Shown piece after piece: positions 33,210-41,783 of a stretch of DNA of 64,000 nt. The notes beneath the pieces were generated by a model. It worked only from the letters and a program-made list of their open reading frames with translations, was not told where the DNA came from and ran no database searches. The position numbers and the translations under genes are program-made. How positions within the stretch are numbered: position 1 is the stretch's first letter; the number at the start of each line of letters is the position of its first letter. The stretch lies in assembly GCA_036380875.1 (NCBI GenBank), contig DASVDX010000086.1, positions 62,001 to 126,000 of the forward strand, read 5' to 3'. This DNA comes from ZC4RG17 sp036380875 (GTDB lineage: Bacteria; Actinomycetota; Acidimicrobiia; Spongiisociales; ZC4RG35).

Positions 33210-33929
33210 TCAGACCGCGATGGTCTTGTCCTGTAGCTCGCCCCGGTCCCGATGACTGGTTCCCGCCGGGAGCACCAGCCTCTCGGCCCAAGAGAACGCC
33301 TGGTCGGTGAGGACGGCGAGCAGGGCGACCGCAGCGCCACCCACGAAGACGAATGTGTCGTTTCCCTGGGCGAAGCCGTCGATCACGTAGCGGCCGAGGC
33401 CGCCCCACCCCACGACCGCCCCCAGAGTGGCAGTGGCCACCACCTGCACCGCCGACACCCGCAGCGCCGTCCAGATGACCGGCATCGCTAGAGGGAGTTC
33501 GGTCTGCACGAGGAGTTGGGTGCCGGTCATTCCCATCCCCAGCGCCGCTTCGCGGATGGCGGGGTCGACTTCGGCCACCGCGGTGTAGCTGTTGGTGAAG
33601 ATCGGAGGCATGGCGAGCGCCACCAGTGCCACGAAGGTGGGCCAGAACCCGAGACCCAACCCGAGGGCGAGGCTGATCGGAAGCATCAGGGCGACGATCC
33701 CGAACGACGGCACCGCCCTCCCGATGTTGACGATGGCGCTCACGGTGGCGCCGCCCCGCCGCCGGTGCCCGAGCCACAGGGCTGGGGGCAGGGAGATCGC
33801 AGCCGCCACCGCAACGGCGAACGCCGAGAGGAGCACGTGATCGCGGGTCCGCACCAAGAGGCCGCGCGGCCCCCACCAGGTGTCCGGCGAGGAGAGAAAC
33901 TCGGCGACGTCGCCCAGGAACTCGATCAT
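33210..33929 (-). CDS. Osmoprotectant ABC transporter, second permease
   Basis: A 239-residue inner-membrane permease of the OpuCB/OpuCD type with about five or six membrane segments. The ABC-contact loop is visible as EAALGMGMTGTQLLVQTELPLAMPVI, with the conserved EAA...G pattern. It pairs with the permease encoded upstream to form the channel of the glycine-betaine-type importer. The ATG at 33929 overlaps the stop of that gene by four bases. Confidence 0.88.
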   Translation of the reverse strand: MIEFLGDVAEFLSSPDTWWGPRGLLVRTRDHVLLSAFAVAVAAAISLPPALWLGHRRRGGATVSAIVNIGRAVPSFGIVALMLPISLALGLGLGFWPTFVALVALAMPPIFTNSYTAVAEVDPAIREAALGMGMTGTQLLVQTELPLAMPVIWTALRVSAVQVVATATLGAVVGWGGLGRYVIDGFAQGNDTFVFVGGAAVALLAVLTDQAFSWAERLVLPAGTSHRDRGELQDKTIAV

Positions 33930-34600
33930 GCGGTCCTCGGTCGGCGCCTCATCCACGGCGCCACCCACCGCTGTAGCCCCAGGAGGGCGGAGTCGATGAG
34001 CAGGGCGAGGGCGATCGAGAGAACGATCCCGACGAGTATTTCGGTGGCGAAGGTTCGAGAGAGCCCACGGAGGATGAAAACGCCGTAGCCGCCCTGGCCG
34101 ATGAGGCTGGTGACGGTGACCAGGCCCACGACCGTGACCGCGGCGAGGCGGACTCCCGCCATCACGACGGGCACGGCCAGCGGCAGTTGGATCTCCCAGA
34201 ACAGCCGCCTGTCCGTGTATCCCATCGCCCGCGCCGCCTCCACCACGGACTCGGGCACCCCGTTGATACCGGCGACGATGTTGCGGATCAGGATCAGAAG
34301 CGTGTACGAGACGAGGCCGATCTCGGCGGTGAGGAGGCTCAGCCCGGTGAACGGGACGAGAAAGGCGAACAGGCCGATGCTGGGAATCGTGTACAGGACA
34401 CCGGCGGTCCCGCTGATCGGGGCATAGGTCCGTCGAAAGCGGAGCGCGACGAGCGACAGGGCGACGGAGATGACGAGACCGATCGACACCGCCAACCCGG
34501 TGAGCACGACGTGTTCGATCGTCCGCTCCCACATGTCGTCGACGTGCTCGACGATCCATTGCCAGTCGATGAACGGCCTCGTCTGGGCGAAGACGCTCAC
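33926..34600 (-). CDS. Osmoprotectant ABC transporter, first permease
   Basis: A 224-residue permease of the OpuCB type. The N-terminal region is hydrophilic, followed by about five membrane helices. The ATPase-contact motif is VEAARAMGYTDRRLFWEIQLPLAVPVV. The GTG start at 34600 overlaps the ATPase stop by four bases. A second permease follows with another four-base overlap, so ATPase, two permeases and binding protein make the complete transporter. Confidence 0.88.
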   Translation of the reverse strand: MSVFAQTRPFIDWQWIVEHVDDMWERTIEHVVLTGLAVSIGLVISVALSLVALRFRRTYAPISGTAGVLYTIPSIGLFAFLVPFTGLSLLTAEIGLVSYTLLILIRNIVAGINGVPESVVEAARAMGYTDRRLFWEIQLPLAVPVVMAGVRLAAVTVVGLVTVTSLIGQGGYGVFILRGLSRTFATEILVGIVLSIALALLIDSALLGLQRWVAPWMRRRPRTA

Positions 34601-35700
34601 CGGGTCAACTCCACGGTGAGCAGATCGAGGGTGAGTATCCCGCAATAGGTGTCCCCGTCCACCACGACCCCGACGTTGTTGCGGGTGGCGACGATGGCGT
34701 CGAGCGCCTCCCGCAAGGTCGCCCCGGCATCCACCGTCACCCGAAATGGCCGGGGTGTGGCCTCTCCCACTTCGTGCAGGCCTTCCAGTTCGGAGGCCCA
34801 GACCCAGCCGAGCAGACGGTCGCCGTCGAGCACGGTGACCCAATCCCAGCCCTGGGCGTTCATCGCCGCCCGGGCAGATTCGGGCGTGTCACTGATGTCG
34901 GCCACCGCTCCGGCCGGCAATTCGATCGAACGCAGCGGAATCAGAGAAAGGCGCTTGATGCCGCGGTCCGCACCGAGGAACCCGGCGACGAAGTCGTTGG
35001 CCGGCTCGGCGAGGATGCGATCTGGCGTGTCGTACTGCTCGAGCAAGCCGCCGACGTTGAGGATGGCCACCCGATCCCCCATCTTGATCGCCTCATCGAT
35101 GTCGTGGGTGACGAACACCACCGTCTTCTTCAGCTCCCTCTGGAGAGCGAGGAACTCGTCCTGCAGGCGGCCCCGCACGATGGGGTCGACCGCCCCGAAC
35201 GGCTCGTCCATGAGCAGGACGGGAGGGTCGGCGGCCAGCGCCCGGGCAACGCCGACCCGCTGCTGCTGGCCACCCGACAGCTCCGACGGGTAGCGGTCCA
35301 GCATCTCGGGATGGAGCCCGACCAGCTCGACCAGCTCCGCTACCCGCCGGCGGATCCGCTCAGGCTCCCAGCCGAGGAGCTCGGGGACCGTGCCGATGTT
35401 CTGGGCGATCGTCCGGTGGGGGAAGAGGCCGATCTGTTGGATCACATAGCCGATCGACCGGCGCAGCTCGAACGCCGGCACGTCGGTCGCCCGCTGGCCG
35501 TCGACCCAGATCGTCCCCGACGTCGGTTCGATGATCCGGTTGATCATCTTGAGCGTGGTGGTCTTGCCGCACCCTGACGGGCCGACGAGGGCGACGAACT
35601 CCCCCCTCCCGACATCGAGCGAAAGCTCGTTCACCGCCGGCCTGTCCGCCCCGGGGAATGTCTTCGTCACCTCTTCGAGGCGGATCATGCTGTCGGCCAC
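34597..35700 (-). CDS. Osmoprotectant ABC transporter ATPase with CBS domains (OpuCA-like)
   Basis: The ATPase of the importer, 367 residues. Walker A is GPSGCGKTT about residues 40-48, then the Q-loop QQIGLFP, the signature LSGGQQQRVGVARAL, and the Walker B region LLMDEPFGAVDP. The last 110 residues are a CBS pair, the sensor that responds to ionic strength in OpuA-type transporters, followed by no membrane anchor. The start is unsettled: GTG at 35700 has a GGAG site five bases away, while the ATG at 35688 matches where homologues begin. It lies 15 bases after the Usp/CBS gene stop. Confidence 0.9.
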   Translation of the reverse strand: MADSMIRLEEVTKTFPGADRPAVNELSLDVGRGEFVALVGPSGCGKTTTLKMINRIIEPTSGTIWVDGQRATDVPAFELRRSIGYVIQQIGLFPHRTIAQNIGTVPELLGWEPERIRRRVAELVELVGLHPEMLDRYPSELSGGQQQRVGVARALAADPPVLLMDEPFGAVDPIVRGRLQDEFLALQRELKKTVVFVTHDIDEAIKMGDRVAILNVGGLLEQYDTPDRILAEPANDFVAGFLGADRGIKRLSLIPLRSIELPAGAVADISDTPESARAAMNAQGWDWVTVLDGDRLLGWVWASELEGLHEVGEATPRPFRVTVDAGATLREALDAIVATRNNVGVVVDGDTYCGILTLDLLTVELTR

Positions 35701-35715
35701 CACGTCTCCGTCGCG

Positions 35716-36621
35716 TCAGAGGTCCGCCAGGTCGAGGCCTCCGACCAGGCGCTGGTCGGAGTCCACCACCGGGATGGGATCGGTGCCGAACAAGGGGCGG
35801 AGGGCCATGGCCGCTTCGAGTGAGTCGGTCTGCTCGACGGCGACGGGCTCATCCATCAGTTGGCCCACCGGTGTCGACGGGTCCACTTCCAAAAGGCGCG
35901 GCCGCCGGACGATGCCCACCAATCGCCCCGCGTCGGCCACGGCGAGGACCTGCTCGTCGCGGAGCTTGAGCGTGTCACCGGCCTGCATCATCGGGGCCAC
36001 GAACGCCGGCTCGCCCATCACCTGGAACACCCGCCGCGGGGCCGACTTGACCACCACGGCCCCGACGTCTGCCTGGGACCGCAGCCGGGCGCCCGGACCG
36101 AACAGCCGGCGATGGAACCACGAACCGCCCGGAGCGCCGAACACGAGAAGGCTCCGCTCGGGCAGATCGGCCACCAGGTCGGCCATCGTCGAGACGGCGA
36201 GCATCCGATACTCGATGCCGGGGACTTCCGGTGAGATCCTGTCGACGACCTCTCGCGCCTGAGCGGGGTCGCCGTCCTCCGGATAGGCGGCCACCATCGA
36301 CGACGACACGCCGAGAGCCTCCCCCAGCCGGCGGGCGACCTTCGCCGCCAGCATCGAGTGGGGGCCTCCGGCCACCGCCGCCACGACGTGGCCGACTGCT
36401 TCGGTGTCGACGTCGACCGGCACCGCCAGGTCGATCAGGTCGAAAGACGTCTGCAGACGACGAGAGACGAGGATGTCGGCGCGCTCGGCCACGCACACGC
36501 TGATGGGATCGCCCTGGACGCGCAAGGCGTCGCTGCCGGCCAGGAGCTCAGCGAGTTCGCGACAACCCCGGCCTCTCGTCCAAACCACCCGAAGAGTCGA
36601 GGCGTCGGCTCGTGAGGTCAT
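35716..36621 (-). CDS. Usp-like / CBS-domain protein heading the importer operon
   Basis: A 301-residue protein in two halves. The N-terminal half resembles universal-stress/cation-antiporter regulatory folds (ILVSRRLQTSFDLIDLAVPVD, SLLVFGAPGGSWFHRRLFG), and the C-terminal 110 residues are a CBS pair (DTLKLRDEQVLAVADAGRLVGIVRRPRLLEV, DPIPVVDSDQRLVGG). It has no membrane helix. As first gene of the osmoprotectant operon it may sense nucleotides or ionic conditions and control the ATPase, which also carries a CBS pair. The function is inferred. The ATG at 36621 has GACTCT six bases upstream. Confidence 0.7.
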   Translation of the reverse strand: MTSRADASTLRVVWTRGRGCRELAELLAGSDALRVQGDPISVCVAERADILVSRRLQTSFDLIDLAVPVDVDTEAVGHVVAAVAGGPHSMLAAKVARRLGEALGVSSSMVAAYPEDGDPAQAREVVDRISPEVPGIEYRMLAVSTMADLVADLPERSLLVFGAPGGSWFHRRLFGPGARLRSQADVGAVVVKSAPRRVFQVMGEPAFVAPMMQAGDTLKLRDEQVLAVADAGRLVGIVRRPRLLEVDPSTPVGQLMDEPVAVEQTDSLEAAMALRPLFGTDPIPVVDSDQRLVGGLDLADL

Positions 36622-36633
36622 CGCCCCAGAGTC
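36622..36633 (-). promoter_or_regulatory. Possible leaderless -10 element for the Usp/CBS-importer operon
   Basis: GACTCT (36633 to 36628) stands six bases before the ATG at 36621. It keeps the conserved A and final T of the TANNNT box, with G in first place. Confidence 0.35.
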
Positions 36634-36698
36634 TGCCACATAACCCGAGTTTGTTCCGGACGTACGGAGGCGGGTCTCGATTCTGCAACCATGGAGGT

Positions 36699-37826
36699 AT
36701 GGAGATACACGCCCTCGCCGCCACGACGGAGTGGGAGCGGCGGGTAGCCCTCACCCCTGACGGCGTCCGTCAGCTCGTAGGGAAGGGTCATCGAGTCTCG
36801 ATCGATCCGGGCGTCGGCGCACGCTCGGGTTTCGCCGACAGCGACTACACGGAAGCCGGTGCCACCCTGGGAGACGGCTCCGGAGCAGACCTCCTCGTGT
36901 GCGTGGAGAGACCCGACCCGGCCCGCGTCGGAGGGGCGACTGCCGTCCTCGGCTTGCTCGACCCCCTCGACCCGTTGGGAAGCCACGAGGGGCTCGCCTC
37001 ACTCGTCGCCACCGGCAGCACACTCATCGCCTTCGAACTGGTGCCGCGCACGACCCGCGCCCAGACCGTCGACGTGCTCTCGTCGCAGTCATCCCTCGCC
37101 GGCTACCAGGCGGCCTTGGAAGCCGCCGCCCTCTGTGATCGGATCTTTCCGATGCTCACCACCGCCGCCGGAACGATTCGCCCGGCCAACGTGCTCGTCC
37201 TCGGAGCCGGCGTCGCCGGTCTCCAGGCGATCGCCACCGCACGCCGCCTGGGGGCGGTTGTGTCGGGTTTCGACGTGCGGGCCGCCGCCGCCGAGCAGGT
37301 CGAGTCGCTGGGGGCCACCTTCGTTTCGGTCGAGATCGAGCCGCAAGATGCCGAAGCTTCAGGCGGGTACGCCCAGGAACTGGCCGACGAGGCCGAGAAG
37401 CGGCTGCTCGAAGGACTGTACGAGCCAGTCACCGCCGCCGACGCCGTGATCACCACCGCCGCCATCCCGGGCCGTCCGGCGCCTCGCTTGGTGACGGCCG
37501 CCATGGTCTCGGCAATGCGCGCCGGTTCGGTCGTGATCGACGGCGCCGCCTCGACCGGAGGGAACTGCGAGGTGAGCAAGCCGGGTGAGACGATCGTCGT
37601 CGACGGCGTGAAGGTGTCGGCTCCCTTGGACCTGGCGTCCCGCAACGCCAACCATGCCTCCCAGTTGTTCTCCCGCAACGTGGTCAATTTCGTGGATCTC
37701 ATCACCGACGCCGAGGGCGGTCTCGACGTGGCGGTCGACGACGAGATCGTCCAGCAGTCGACCGTGGCCACGGGAGGCGAGATCACCCACGAGCGGGTCC
37801 GGTCGTCGTTGAGCGAGAGGAACTGA
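36699..37826 (+). CDS. pntAA: NAD(P) transhydrogenase, alpha-1 subunit
   Basis: The NAD(H)-binding domain I subunit, 375 residues, of the proton-translocating transhydrogenase that makes NADPH from NADH using the proton gradient. It starts with EWERRVALTPDGVRQLVGKGH and has the Rossmann motif VLVLGAGVAGLQAIATARRLGA, FDVRAAAAEQVESLGA and the RQE-like loop GGYAQELADEAEKRLLE. Alanine dehydrogenases are related, but the separate alpha-2 and beta genes that follow decide the call. The start at 36699 has a GGAGGT directly before it and AACCAT six bases upstream, so both leadered and leaderless initiation are possible. Confidence 0.92.
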   Translation: MEIHALAATTEWERRVALTPDGVRQLVGKGHRVSIDPGVGARSGFADSDYTEAGATLGDGSGADLLVCVERPDPARVGGATAVLGLLDPLDPLGSHEGLASLVATGSTLIAFELVPRTTRAQTVDVLSSQSSLAGYQAALEAAALCDRIFPMLTTAAGTIRPANVLVLGAGVAGLQAIATARRLGAVVSGFDVRAAAAEQVESLGATFVSVEIEPQDAEASGGYAQELADEAEKRLLEGLYEPVTAADAVITTAAIPGRPAPRLVTAAMVSAMRAGSVVIDGAASTGGNCEVSKPGETIVVDGVKVSAPLDLASRNANHASQLFSRNVVNFVDLITDAEGGLDVAVDDEIVQQSTVATGGEITHERVRSSLSERN

Positions 37827-37827
37827 C

Positions 37828-38118
37828 GTGGAAGAGTTGCTCATCCCGATCACGGTTTTCGTGCTGGCGTCGTTCGCCGGCTTCGAAGTGATCAGCAAGG
37901 TGCCCCCGACCCTCCACACGCCATTGATGTCCGGGTCGAACGCCATCTCCGGCATCTCGATCATCGGCGCCGTCATCGCCGCCGGACTGGTGGAGGGGAC
38001 ACTCGGCCAGATCCTGGGATTCCTGGCTGTGGCCTTCGCGACCATCAACGTCGTCGGCGGTTTCCTCGTCACGGACAGGATGCTGGCGATGTTCCACAAT
38101 CGGGACGGTCGGCCGTGA
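37828..38118 (+). CDS. pntAB: NAD(P) transhydrogenase, alpha-2 membrane subunit
   Basis: A 96-residue membrane subunit forming part of the proton channel. Three or four hydrophobic helices are visible; FAGFEVISKVPPTLHTPLMSG is the conserved family motif. The GTG start follows the pntAA stop by one base, and the stop overlaps pntB. The split alpha-1/alpha-2/beta form is common in bacteria other than enterics. Confidence 0.93.
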   Translation: MEELLIPITVFVLASFAGFEVISKVPPTLHTPLMSGSNAISGISIIGAVIAAGLVEGTLGQILGFLAVAFATINVVGGFLVTDRMLAMFHNRDGRP

Positions 38119-39485
38119 ACCCCACGCTCGGCGAGTACCTCTATCTCGTCGCCGTCGTCCTCTTCATCGTCGGCCTGAAGCGGATGTCCTCCCCGAGGAC
38201 GGCCCGATCCGGCAACCAGATGGCGGCCGTGGGGATGCTGATCGCGGCGGTGGTCACCCTCCTGGACCAGCGGATAGTCAGCTACGTCACGATCATCGCC
38301 GGGCTGCTCGTCGGTGGAGCCGCCGGGGCGATCATGGCCCGACGGGTCCAGATGACCGCCATGCCTCAGTTGGTGGCTCTCTTCAACGGGCTCGGCGGCG
38401 GCGCCTCCGCCCTCGTGGCGCTGATCGAGATCCACATGGGATCGAGCGATGTCCGCACCGCTGTCACCGCCGCCGTCTCGATCCTCGTCGGAACGGTGAC
38501 ACTCACCGGCAGCCTGGTGGCGTTCGCCAAGCTGCAAGAGCTCATTTCGGGTGCTCCGAAGACGTATCCGGGCCAGCAATTCGGCGACTCCCTTCTCGGC
38601 CTGGCGATACTGGCGGCCTCGGTGATGCTCGTCGTGAGCGGAGGTGGCGTGGCCTGGGCATGGGCCGCGGCGGGGTTGGCGGCCGTGATCGGCATCACCC
38701 GGGTGATGCCGATCGGCGGGGGCGACATGCCGGTCGTGATCTCCTTTCTCAACGCCCTGTCCGGCCTGGCCGCCGCCGCGGCGGGCTTCGTCATACAGTC
38801 GAACGCACTCATCGTCTCGGGTGCCCTGGTCGGGGCGGCAGGCCTGATCCTGACCTCGATCATGGCTCGGGCGATGAACCGGACACTGCGGGACATCCTC
38901 TTCGGCGGGTTCGGCGGCCTGCAGGAAGGTGAATATGGCGTCGACTCCGGGCGCACGGCCCGTCGAGCCACCCCCGAGGACGTGGCGATCACACTCGCCT
39001 ACGCCCGCACTGTCGTCGTCGTGCCGGGGTACGGCCTGGCGGTCGCCCAGGCGCAGCACGCCATGAAAGAGCTGGAGCAGGCGCTCACCAAGCGGGGTGT
39101 GGATGTCCGCTACGCCATCCACCCGGTGGCGGGGCGGATGCCGGGGCACATGAACGTCCTCTTGGCCGAGGCGGACGTCGACTACGAGAAGCTCTACGAC
39201 CTCGAGGACATCAACCGCGAATTCCCCCACACCGACGTTGCGCTGGTGGTGGGCGCCAACGACGTCGTCAACCCTCTCGCCCGCGACGACCCCAACAGTC
39301 CCATCGCCGGCATGCCGATCCTCGACGTGGACAAGGCGAAGACCGTGGTGGTGATCAAGCGCAGCCTGTCGCCCGGGTTCGCCGGGATCGACAACCCGCT
39401 CTTCTACCTCGACAACACGCTGATGTTGTTCGCCGACGCCCGCCAGGGCTTGGCCGAGATCGTCGACGCCCTCAAGGACGTGTGA
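38115..39485 (+). CDS. pntB: NAD(P) transhydrogenase, beta subunit
   Basis: The 456-residue beta subunit has eight or nine membrane helices in the first 270 residues and the C-terminal NADP(H)-binding domain III: VPGYGLAVAQAQHAMKEL, then YAIHPVAGRMPGHMNVLLAEA and GANDVVNPLARDDPNSPI, all highly conserved. It completes the transhydrogenase with the two alpha subunits. The GTG at 38115 overlaps pntAB by four bases. Confidence 0.95.
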   Translation: MNPTLGEYLYLVAVVLFIVGLKRMSSPRTARSGNQMAAVGMLIAAVVTLLDQRIVSYVTIIAGLLVGGAAGAIMARRVQMTAMPQLVALFNGLGGGASALVALIEIHMGSSDVRTAVTAAVSILVGTVTLTGSLVAFAKLQELISGAPKTYPGQQFGDSLLGLAILAASVMLVVSGGGVAWAWAAAGLAAVIGITRVMPIGGGDMPVVISFLNALSGLAAAAAGFVIQSNALIVSGALVGAAGLILTSIMARAMNRTLRDILFGGFGGLQEGEYGVDSGRTARRATPEDVAITLAYARTVVVVPGYGLAVAQAQHAMKELEQALTKRGVDVRYAIHPVAGRMPGHMNVLLAEADVDYEKLYDLEDINREFPHTDVALVVGANDVVNPLARDDPNSPIAGMPILDVDKAKTVVVIKRSLSPGFAGIDNPLFYLDNTLMLFADARQGLAEIVDALKDV

Positions 39486-39827
39486 GTGGCGAAGTCGCTG
39501 ATCTTCGGGATCACGGTTTCGGCCATCCTCATCTGGCTCACCTTCTTCGCCGGCCCCGGCAGCGTGCACTTCGCCACGTTGGTGGCTACGGGTCTGTCGC
39601 TGTGGTGGTTCGCCACGGTCGATCCGGCCCGCCTGGTCGACGACAACCACCGACCCCATCTGATGTTGTTCACCCTGGCCGTCGTCGGCTGCGCCCTCCT
39701 CGTCACGGCCGCCGCTCTCTTGTCGTCGGCGTCGACGTTCCTCATGCTGGCGCTGGGCCTGGCCGCCATCATCGTGGGCTTCGTCCGGGCGATCCGCTTC
39801 GGGATGCAGAATCCCCCGCTCGGCTAG
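39486..39827 (+). CDS. Small integral membrane protein after pntB
   Basis: A 113-residue protein with four hydrophobic helices (SLIFGITVSAILIWLTFFAG, FATLVATGLSLWWFATV, LMLFTLAVVGCALLVTAAALL and TFLMLALGLAAIIVGFV) and little soluble sequence. The GTG begins immediately after the pntB stop, so it is translated with the transhydrogenase genes. I recognise no family; an accessory role to PntB is possible. Confidence 0.65.
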   Translation: MAKSLIFGITVSAILIWLTFFAGPGSVHFATLVATGLSLWWFATVDPARLVDDNHRPHLMLFTLAVVGCALLVTAAALLSSASTFLMLALGLAAIIVGFVRAIRFGMQNPPLG

Positions 39828-39837
39828 GAGTCAGGCC

Positions 39838-40434
39838 ATGGAGTTCGCCGAGGTACTCGCCCGTCGGAGGATGGTTCGCAACTATCGAGACGATCCGGTC
39901 GACCGGGACACCCTGACACGCATCGCCGAGGCGGCACTGCGGGCTCCATCGGCCGGCTTCAGCCAGGGACAGGCGGTTGTCGTCGTCACCGACCCCGAGA
40001 TCCGCTCCAAGATCGCCGCCGCGGCCAACGAGGAGGAGTACGTGGCTCGGGGGTTCGACCCGTGGATCTCGAAAGCCCCGGCGCACATCGTGCTCTGCGT
40101 GTCGGAGGAGGCGTATCACCGCCGATACCGGATGCCCGACAAGCTCGATGCCGACGGCAACGAGATCGAGTGGCCGATCCCCTATTGGTGGGTCGACATC
40201 GGAGCGTCGCTGATGGCGGTCCTGCTGGCGGCCGTCGACGAGGGACTGGCTGCGGGATTCCTCGGCACGCACGCCATCTCCGACTTGCGGTCGCTGCTCG
40301 GGGTCCCCGACGAGTTCACGCCGATCGGGGTAGTGACCGTCGGTCATCCGGCGCCCGACCGCCGCTCGTCATCGCTCGATCTGGGGCGCCGACCGCGCCA
40401 TACCGTGCTCCATTGGCAGCGGTGGGGCGGTTGA
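39838..40434 (+). CDS. Nitroreductase-family flavoprotein
   Basis: A 198-residue FMN-dependent nitroreductase-like enzyme. The N-terminus EFAEVLARRRMVRNYRDDPV and the RAPSAGFSQGQ segment form the FMN phosphate and ring-binding site. DIGASLMAVLLAAVDEGLAAGFLG is the dimer helix, and the C-terminal IGVVTVGHPAPDRR provides FMN contacts. The substrate is unknown; quinone, nitroaromatic or F420-related reduction are typical of the family. It starts ten bases after the small membrane protein and ends the transhydrogenase operon. Confidence 0.88.
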   Translation: MEFAEVLARRRMVRNYRDDPVDRDTLTRIAEAALRAPSAGFSQGQAVVVVTDPEIRSKIAAAANEEEYVARGFDPWISKAPAHIVLCVSEEAYHRRYRMPDKLDADGNEIEWPIPYWWVDIGASLMAVLLAAVDEGLAAGFLGTHAISDLRSLLGVPDEFTPIGVVTVGHPAPDRRSSSLDLGRRPRHTVLHWQRWGG

Positions 40435-40508
40435 CCGCTTGTAACGTCTGATCTCTCGGCGAGACTGACTCTGCACCCGAGCCTCCCGAGACAACCGCTG
40501 CGCGACCC

Positions 40509-41738
40509 GTGACCGACATGTCCGACCCCACCGAGCATCTGAGACGCTACGCCGAGGACATCGCCTCTGCGGTGTCTCCTGCGCGCAGCCGCATCGCGGC
40601 CATGGAAGCGATCGGCCGGGTTCAGGAGCTCGCCCCGGTACGCAGTCGGCGCCCGCTCGCCTACAAGGTGCAGGTGGCGGGAGCTCTGATGGCAGGGTTC
40701 TTCGTCCTCAACTTCGCCACCGCCGCCGTTGCCGACAACGCCGTGCCGGGCGACAGCCTCTACTTCCTCGACCGGACCTACGAACGGATCGCCGGCTGGT
40801 TCGGCGATACCGACCACCAGGCCGAACGGGCGGCGGAAGCCCAGGTCCTGCTCGAACGGGGAGACGTCCCCGGAGCTCTGCAAGTACTGGCCGAGGCGTC
40901 CCAGGTGACAGAACTCCGGGACACGGCGGCGATGGTGCTGGCCGCCGGGTTGGACGGGGAGACATTGGCAGAGCATGCCCGCAACCTGGTGGCGTACTTC
41001 GAAGTCCTGGCAGCCGACGAGGACCCACGCAGCCGCCAGGAGGCGCTGGCGGCGGTGCGGCTGGTCGCCACCCAGGTCGAGGCGAAGGCTCCCGCCTCGC
41101 CGTCCGGGGCCGGCCGCTCGGACGAGCGCCCGTCTCACGCCGATGAGACGGGCCGGCCCGATCACGCCGGCGGGCCCGGAGCGCCCGCCGACACCCCCTC
41201 CGGTACGTCACCCGCCGAAACAGGGTCTTCGAATCCGCCCGATCACGCCGACGAGACCGGCCCACCCGACCACGCCGGCCAGACCGGCCCACCCGACCAC
41301 GCCGCCGACCCGGACGGAAATGGCTCTTCGTCCGGACAGGGCGGCAGCTCGTCTGGGGGCTCCAACCAAGGCTCGACCGGCGGGTCCGGCCGAGGATCCA
41401 GTCCGCCGGGCAACTCCGGGGGTTCGGGGCCACCCAGCGATGCTTCCGAACCCGGCCCGCCGGACAACACCGGCCAGCAAGGACCGCCCGCTCAGGGCGG
41501 TTCGAGTGGTGCCGGGGGCCAGTCCAACGCCCCCGGTCAGGGCAACTCCACCCCACCCGGTCAGGGAGGCTCGAACCCTGGGAAGGGAAACACCGACCCG
41601 CCCGGACAGAGTGGTTCCAACCCCGGCCAGGGCAACGCCACGCCGCCTGGACAGGGCGGCTCCAACCCGGGCCAAGGCGACTCCACGCCACCCGGCCAGG
41701 GCGGGCCCAACCCCGGGAAAGGCAACGCCGCGCCCTGA
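40509..41738 (+). CDS. DUF5667-domain membrane protein with Gly/Pro/Asn repeat tail
   Basis: A 409-residue protein. Residues 1-55 are a cytosolic helical region, a membrane helix covers about 57-78 (AGALMAGFFVLNFATAAVA), and the extracellular part starts with NAVPGDSLYFLDRTYERIAG, the DUF5667 motif found in ECF sigma partner proteins. From residue about 195 the sequence is low-complexity: three PPDHAxxxG units and four copies of a 15-residue PPGQGGSNPGKGNTD-like unit. It ends 45 bases before an ECF sigma gene, suggesting an anti-sigma or surface-sensing partner. The start is GTG at 40509 or ATG at 40518, neither with a ribosome site. Confidence 0.72.
   Translation: MTDMSDPTEHLRRYAEDIASAVSPARSRIAAMEAIGRVQELAPVRSRRPLAYKVQVAGALMAGFFVLNFATAAVADNAVPGDSLYFLDRTYERIAGWFGDTDHQAERAAEAQVLLERGDVPGALQVLAEASQVTELRDTAAMVLAAGLDGETLAEHARNLVAYFEVLAADEDPRSRQEALAAVRLVATQVEAKAPASPSGAGRSDERPSHADETGRPDHAGGPGAPADTPSGTSPAETGSSNPPDHADETGPPDHAGQTGPPDHAADPDGNGSSSGQGGSSSGGSNQGSTGGSGRGSSPPGNSGGSGPPSDASEPGPPDNTGQQGPPAQGGSSGAGGQSNAPGQGNSTPPGQGGSNPGKGNTDPPGQSGSNPGQGNATPPGQGGSNPGQGDSTPPGQGGPNPGKGNAAP
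41235..41315 (+). repeat. Three 27-base in-frame repeats (PPDHAxxxx)
   Basis: Three tandem copies at 41235-41261, 41262-41288 and 41289-41315 encode PPDHADETG, PPDHAGQTG and PPDHAADPD in the extracellular region of the DUF5667 protein. Confidence 0.8.
41553..41735 (+). repeat. Four 45-base in-frame repeats in the DUF5667 protein tail
   Basis: Units begin at 41553, 41598, 41643 and 41688 and encode variants of PPGQGGSNPGKGNTD. They are non-identical at the DNA level in third positions, so the protein repeat has been kept by selection. Such arrays may change length by slippage. Confidence 0.85.
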
Positions 41739-41771
41739 CGGCATTGGGGGTTGACTTGAGCCTCGCCGACG

Positions 41772-41783
41772 TATCCTGACCGG
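41772..41783 (+). promoter_or_regulatory. Leaderless -10 element for the ECF sigma gene
   Basis: TATCCT at 41772-41777 is followed by six bases and the GTG at 41784. This argues that the sigma gene has its own promoter and is not just read from the DUF5667 gene. Confidence 0.6.

Noticed and set aside
37359..39659. A 766-codon minus-strand frame across the pnt genes
   Set aside because: It is antisense to pntAA, pntAB and pntB, with repetitive His/Gly/Arg composition typical of shadow frames.
41553..41735. 45-base repeats as a CRISPR array
   Set aside because: The units are in frame, contiguous without spacers, differ in third positions and encode a protein tail.
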